Shown here: piece after piece, positions 5,221 through 7,603 of the stretch | Position numbering within the stretch: the first letter of the stretch is position 1 | Layout of the letters: each line of letters starts with the position of its first letter | Assembly: GCA_947313765.1 (NCBI GenBank) | Contig: CAMZNQ010000101.1 | Coordinates: forward strand, 1 to 7,603 | Length of the DNA stretch: 7,603 nt | Source: an uncultured Sulfurovum sp. | GTDB lineage: Bacteria > Campylobacterota > Campylobacteria > Campylobacterales > Sulfurovaceae | Reading direction: 5' to 3' | Program-made: the position numbers and the translations under genes | Notes under the pieces: generated by a model | Seen by the model: the letters and a program-made list of their open reading frames with translations, nothing else | What the model was told of the DNA's origin: nothing | The model's database searches: none

Positions 5221-6917
5221 TATTTCTCCTCCTTATTTGGTAACATCATATTATATAATGCTCCTCCTGCAGGAACCATTGGTAAAACATCTTCAAAACG
5301 AGCAACTTGAACATTAACAAATGCTACTTTATCTTTTTTGATAGCATCTCTAATCGCCTCATCAAACTCATCTTTAGTAGTAACATCATAACCAATTCCA
5401 TGACAAGATTCAGCTAATGCTTTAAAATCTGGTTGAAAACTTAAATCAGTTTCAGAGTAACGCTCCTCATAGAAGAAAGTCTGCCACTGTCTAACCATTC
5501 CTAAAAAGTGATTATTTAAAATAACATTAATTACAGGAATCTTATATTCAGAGGCTGTTACTAACTCTTGAACATTCATCAAGATTGAACCATCTCCTGT
5601 AATGTTGATTACAGTCTTATTTGGAAATGCTTTCTTAGCTCCCAAAGCAGCAGGAAAACCAAAGCCCATTGTTCCAAGTCCTCCAGAGTTAATCCATTGA
5701 CGTGGTCTATCAAAAGGGTAGTGCTGTGCTGTCCACATCTGATGTTGCCCAACATCAGATGTAATGATAGCTTTCTCACCAACCAACTCGCCCAATCTCT
5801 CAATAGCCCATTGTGGTTTTATCACATCATCTGAATCAATATATGATTGAGGGTATAGATTATCATAACGCTCTAAAACTTCAAGCCAATCAGAATATTG
5901 AGATGGTTTGATTCTGCCTTCAATCTTTGAAATCATCTTATCAATAACAATTTTAACATCACCAACAATAGGGTAATCAATATCTACCAATTTACCAATA
6001 TTTGCAGGGTCAATATCAATATGGATAATCTCTGCATATTTTGCAAACTCTGAAAGTTTTCCTGTTACTCTATCATCAAATCTAGCACCTAAAGAGATGA
6101 TTAAATCGGTCTCACTCATTGCCATGTTTGAGGAGTAGTTACCGTGCATTCCAAGCATACCCAAAAGAAGTGGATTTTTAGCACCCATTACCCCACGAGC
6201 CATTAATGTTTCAACTGCTGGGATTTGACCAATATCTGCTAATTTACGAACCAACTCAGAAGCATCACTTAAAACAACCCCTCCCCCAATATATAGTAGA
6301 GGCTTTTTAGCCTTTAAGATAGCCTCTACTGCTTTATCTATTTGACGATTATTACCTTTATATGTAGGCTTAAAACTTGGAATATTTACCTCTTTTGGAT
6401 ATATAAAATCACCAACTTCTGCTGTAATATCTTTTGGAATATCAATCAATACAGGGCCGGGTCTTCCTGTTCTTGCAATATGAAAAGCATCTTTTAAGAT
6501 ACGAGGTAATTCACTCAACTCTCTTACTAGATAGTTATGCTTAGTACATGGTCTTGAGATTCCAACAGCATCAATCTCTTGAAATCCATCTGTACCAATA
6601 AGAGAGAGTGGCACTTGCCCAGAGATAACAACTAAGGGAATTGAATCCATATATGCTGTTGCTAATCCAGTTACTGCATTTGTAAACCCAGGCCCAGAAG
6701 TTACCATTGCAACACCAACTTCTCCTGTTGCTCTTGCATAACCATCTGCTGCATGTACAGAAGCCTGTTCATGCCTGTTTAAGATATGCTCAAAGCCATC
6801 TTGCTTATAAATCTCATCATATACGTTCATGATAGCACCACCTGGATAACCAAATACGGTTTTTACACCCTCGGCTATAAGTGCTTCACAAACCATTCTT
6901 GCACCGTTCATCTTCAT
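5220..6917 (-). CDS. ilvB: Acetolactate synthase large (catalytic) subunit
   Basis: This ThDP-dependent enzyme joins pyruvate with pyruvate or 2-oxobutyrate, the first common step of valine, leucine and isoleucine synthesis; it may equally be named ilvI. The 565-residue length is normal. Domains in order: the N-terminal ThDP-binding (PYR) domain (about 1-170) with VFGYPGGAIMNVYDEI (21-36) and the catalytic Glu50 in NRHEQASVHAADGYAR; the central FAD-binding domain (about 190-340) with LGARFDDRVTG (276-286); and the PP domain (about 365-540) with the ThDP/Mg motif running from GDGS (441-444) to NN (468-469), followed by HFLGMVRQWQ. The start at 6917 is supported by TTGGAG eight bases upstream. 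The gene follows queC after 69 bases and overlaps ilvH by one base. Nothing looks broken. Confidence 0.96.
   Translation of the reverse strand: MKMNGARMVCEALIAEGVKTVFGYPGGAIMNVYDEIYKQDGFEHILNRHEQASVHAADGYARATGEVGVAMVTSGPGFTNAVTGLATAYMDSIPLVVISGQVPLSLIGTDGFQEIDAVGISRPCTKHNYLVRELSELPRILKDAFHIARTGRPGPVLIDIPKDITAEVGDFIYPKEVNIPSFKPTYKGNNRQIDKAVEAILKAKKPLLYIGGGVVLSDASELVRKLADIGQIPAVETLMARGVMGAKNPLLLGMLGMHGNYSSNMAMSETDLIISLGARFDDRVTGKLSEFAKYAEIIHIDIDPANIGKLVDIDYPIVGDVKIVIDKMISKIEGRIKPSQYSDWLEVLERYDNLYPQSYIDSDDVIKPQWAIERLGELVGEKAIITSDVGQHQMWTAQHYPFDRPRQWINSGGLGTMGFGFPAALGAKKAFPNKTVINITGDGSILMNVQELVTASEYKIPVINVILNNHFLGMVRQWQTFFYEERYSETDLSFQPDFKALAESCHGIGYDVTTKDEFDEAIRDAIKKDKVAFVNVQVARFEDVLPMVPAGGALYNMMLPNKEEK
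5228..5234 (-). promoter_or_regulatory. Strong Shine-Dalgarno site of ilvH inside the ilvB 3' end
   Basis: On the minus strand AAGGAGG is followed by seven bases (AGAAATA) and then ATG. It is the best ribosome-binding site in the window. It lies inside the last ilvB codons (Lys-Glu-Glu-Lys), and it fixes the ilvH start. Confidence 0.85.
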
Positions 6918-6918
6918 G

Positions 6919-6967
6919 AATTTAGCTCCAATCGTCTAATATTTTTGTCGAGGATTCTAGCTAAATT
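6919..6967 (-). promoter_or_regulatory. Inverted repeat in the ilvB leader, covering part of its ribosome-binding site
   Basis: AATTTAGCT (6919-6927) and AGCTAAATT (6959-6967) are exact reverse complements, 31 bases apart. In the mRNA the downstream arm overlaps the Shine-Dalgarno sequence TTGGAG (6926-6932) and ends one base before the ilvB ATG, so pairing would hide the ribosome-binding site. No leader peptide rich in Leu, Val or Ile codons is visible in this short gap. The repeat is seen; the regulatory role is inference, and chance is possible. Confidence 0.4.
6954..6959 (-). promoter_or_regulatory. Possible -10 box for an ilvB promoter in the queC-ilvB gap
   Basis: TAGAAT on the minus strand differs by one base from TATAAT and would place a transcript start some 30 bases before the ilvB ATG. 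No convincing -35 box is seen. It would let ilvBH-lpxD be transcribed apart from queC. If it were used, the transcript would start inside the inverted repeat and lack its upstream arm. Confidence 0.2.
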
Positions 6968-6986
6968 ACGATAAGAAAGGTCTGAA

Positions 6987-7603
6987 TTAATCTACATACC
7001 CAATTGGGTCAACTAGACCAGCCTTTTTAAAACCATTTAAACGTAAACGGCAACTATCACACACACCACAAGCTCTCTCTTCATTTTTATAACAAGACCA
7101 TGTATCCTCTAGTGGAACATCTAAATCTATTGACATCTTAACTATTTCAGACTTTTTAAGATGAACCAATGGCATTTTAATCTTCAATTTTGTATCATCT
7201 CTTGTACCTAAATTGATAGACTCTTCCATTGAGGAGATATAACTATCTCGACAATCAGGATAACCAGAGCTATCCTCCTCTACAACACCTATAAATAGTG
7301 CTTCTGCTCTATGCTTTTCTGCTAATGCAGTGGCAATGGATATAAATATTCCATTTCTAAAAGGGACGTATGTAATTGGTATCCCCTCCTCTACTCCATC
7401 AACAGGAACATCTAATGAGTTATCAATTAGTGCTGATGCACCTATCTGTTTAAAAAAATCTAAATCTATCTCATAACTCTCTATGACACCAAGTTTTTTT
7501 GAAATTTTTCTAAAAGATTTCAACTCTTTTTTTTCTGTTCTTTGACCATAATTAAAATGTAAAGATATAATATCATATCCATCTTTTTGTGCTATTTTTG
7601 CAC
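6987..7603 (-). CDS. queC: 7-cyano-7-deazaguanine synthase QueC (N-terminus outside the window)
   Basis: QueC converts 7-carboxy-7-deazaguanine to preQ0 with ATP and ammonia, in the path to queuosine in tRNA. The window holds 204 residues to the TAA at 6989. The frame stays open to the right edge, so roughly the first 20 residues are missing, including the PP-loop SGGLDS. Seen: SLHFNYGQRTEKKE near the edge (family F-x-Y-G-Q-[RK]), then SALIDNSLDVP, ITYVPFRNGIFISIATALAE (family VP-RN--F), VVEEDSSGYPDCRDSYI, and the C-terminal zinc site SC-x7-C-x2-C-x2-C (in WSCYKNEERACGVCDSCRLR). All four cysteines are present. The TTG at 7523 is an internal Leu codon, not the start. The gene precedes ilvB on the same strand with a 69-base gap, so it probably belongs to the same transcript or has its own end there. 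Confidence 0.94.
   Translation of the reverse strand, partial: AKIAQKDGYDIISLHFNYGQRTEKKELKSFRKISKKLGVIESYEIDLDFFKQIGASALIDNSLDVPVDGVEEGIPITYVPFRNGIFISIATALAEKHRAEALFIGVVEEDSSGYPDCRDSYISSMEESINLGTRDDTKLKIKMPLVHLKKSEIVKMSIDLDVPLEDTWSCYKNEERACGVCDSCRLRLNGFKKAGLVDPIGYVD

Noticed and set aside
5609..5803. A 64-residue open frame on the minus strand inside ilvB
   Set aside because: It is an alternative frame of the strongly conserved PP domain of ilvB and shows no features of its own.
7521..7523. TTG at 7523 as the start of queC
   Set aside because: The frame continues upstream to the window edge with the conserved HFNYGQRTEKKE segment, so this is an internal Leu codon and the gene is simply cut by the window.
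1..7603. CRISPR array, mobile element, tRNA or defence system
   Set aside because: I found no spaced direct repeats, transposase-like protein, terminal repeats, tRNA cloverleaf or defence-gene motif; nearly all of the window is taken up by housekeeping genes.

Overview
The window is strongly AT-rich and carries only chromosomal genes. Its gene content and order point to the Campylobacterota (epsilonproteobacteria, close to Sulfurimonas, Sulfurovum, Arcobacter or Campylobacter). From memory, rny and 5-formyl-THF cyclo-ligase diverging from a TlpA-type thioredoxin and ftsY, and the order acetolactate synthase large subunit, small subunit, lpxD, are both seen in Campylobacter jejuni and relatives. 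The genus cannot be fixed by reading. I find no tRNA, rRNA, insertion sequence, CRISPR array or phage gene, and no gene-free stretch longer than about 70 bases.

Left part (1-1126, minus strand): a two-gene leftward unit. A 5-formyltetrahydrofolate cyclo-ligase is followed, 8 bases after its stop, by the start of rny (RNase Y), which runs off the left edge. An 18-base A tract (coding strand) lies inside the rny coiled coil. A 70-base divergent promoter region (1127-1196) with a 12-base T tract separates this unit from the next.

Middle (1197-3765, plus strand): a rightward unit of a membrane-anchored TlpA/ResA-like thioredoxin, ftsY (SRP receptor GTPase) and an unrecognised 361-residue protein with a hydrophobic segment at each end. 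The ftsY frame is full length and well conserved but contains one in-frame TAG at codon 53. As written, the gene cannot make an intact FtsY without readthrough, suppression or internal restart, unless the base is an error.

Right part (3728-7603, minus strand): a leftward unit queC (5' end outside the window), ilvB, ilvH, lpxD. It links queuosine precursor synthesis, the first common step of branched-chain amino acid synthesis and lipid A acylation, which are metabolically unrelated. ilvB and ilvH overlap by one base. lpxD converges on the unrecognised gene and overlaps its 3' end by 38 bases.

I see no obvious new multi-gene system. The points most worth checking are the amber codon in ftsY, the two long homopolymer tracts, the unrecognised membrane protein, and the inverted repeats before ilvB and lpxD.
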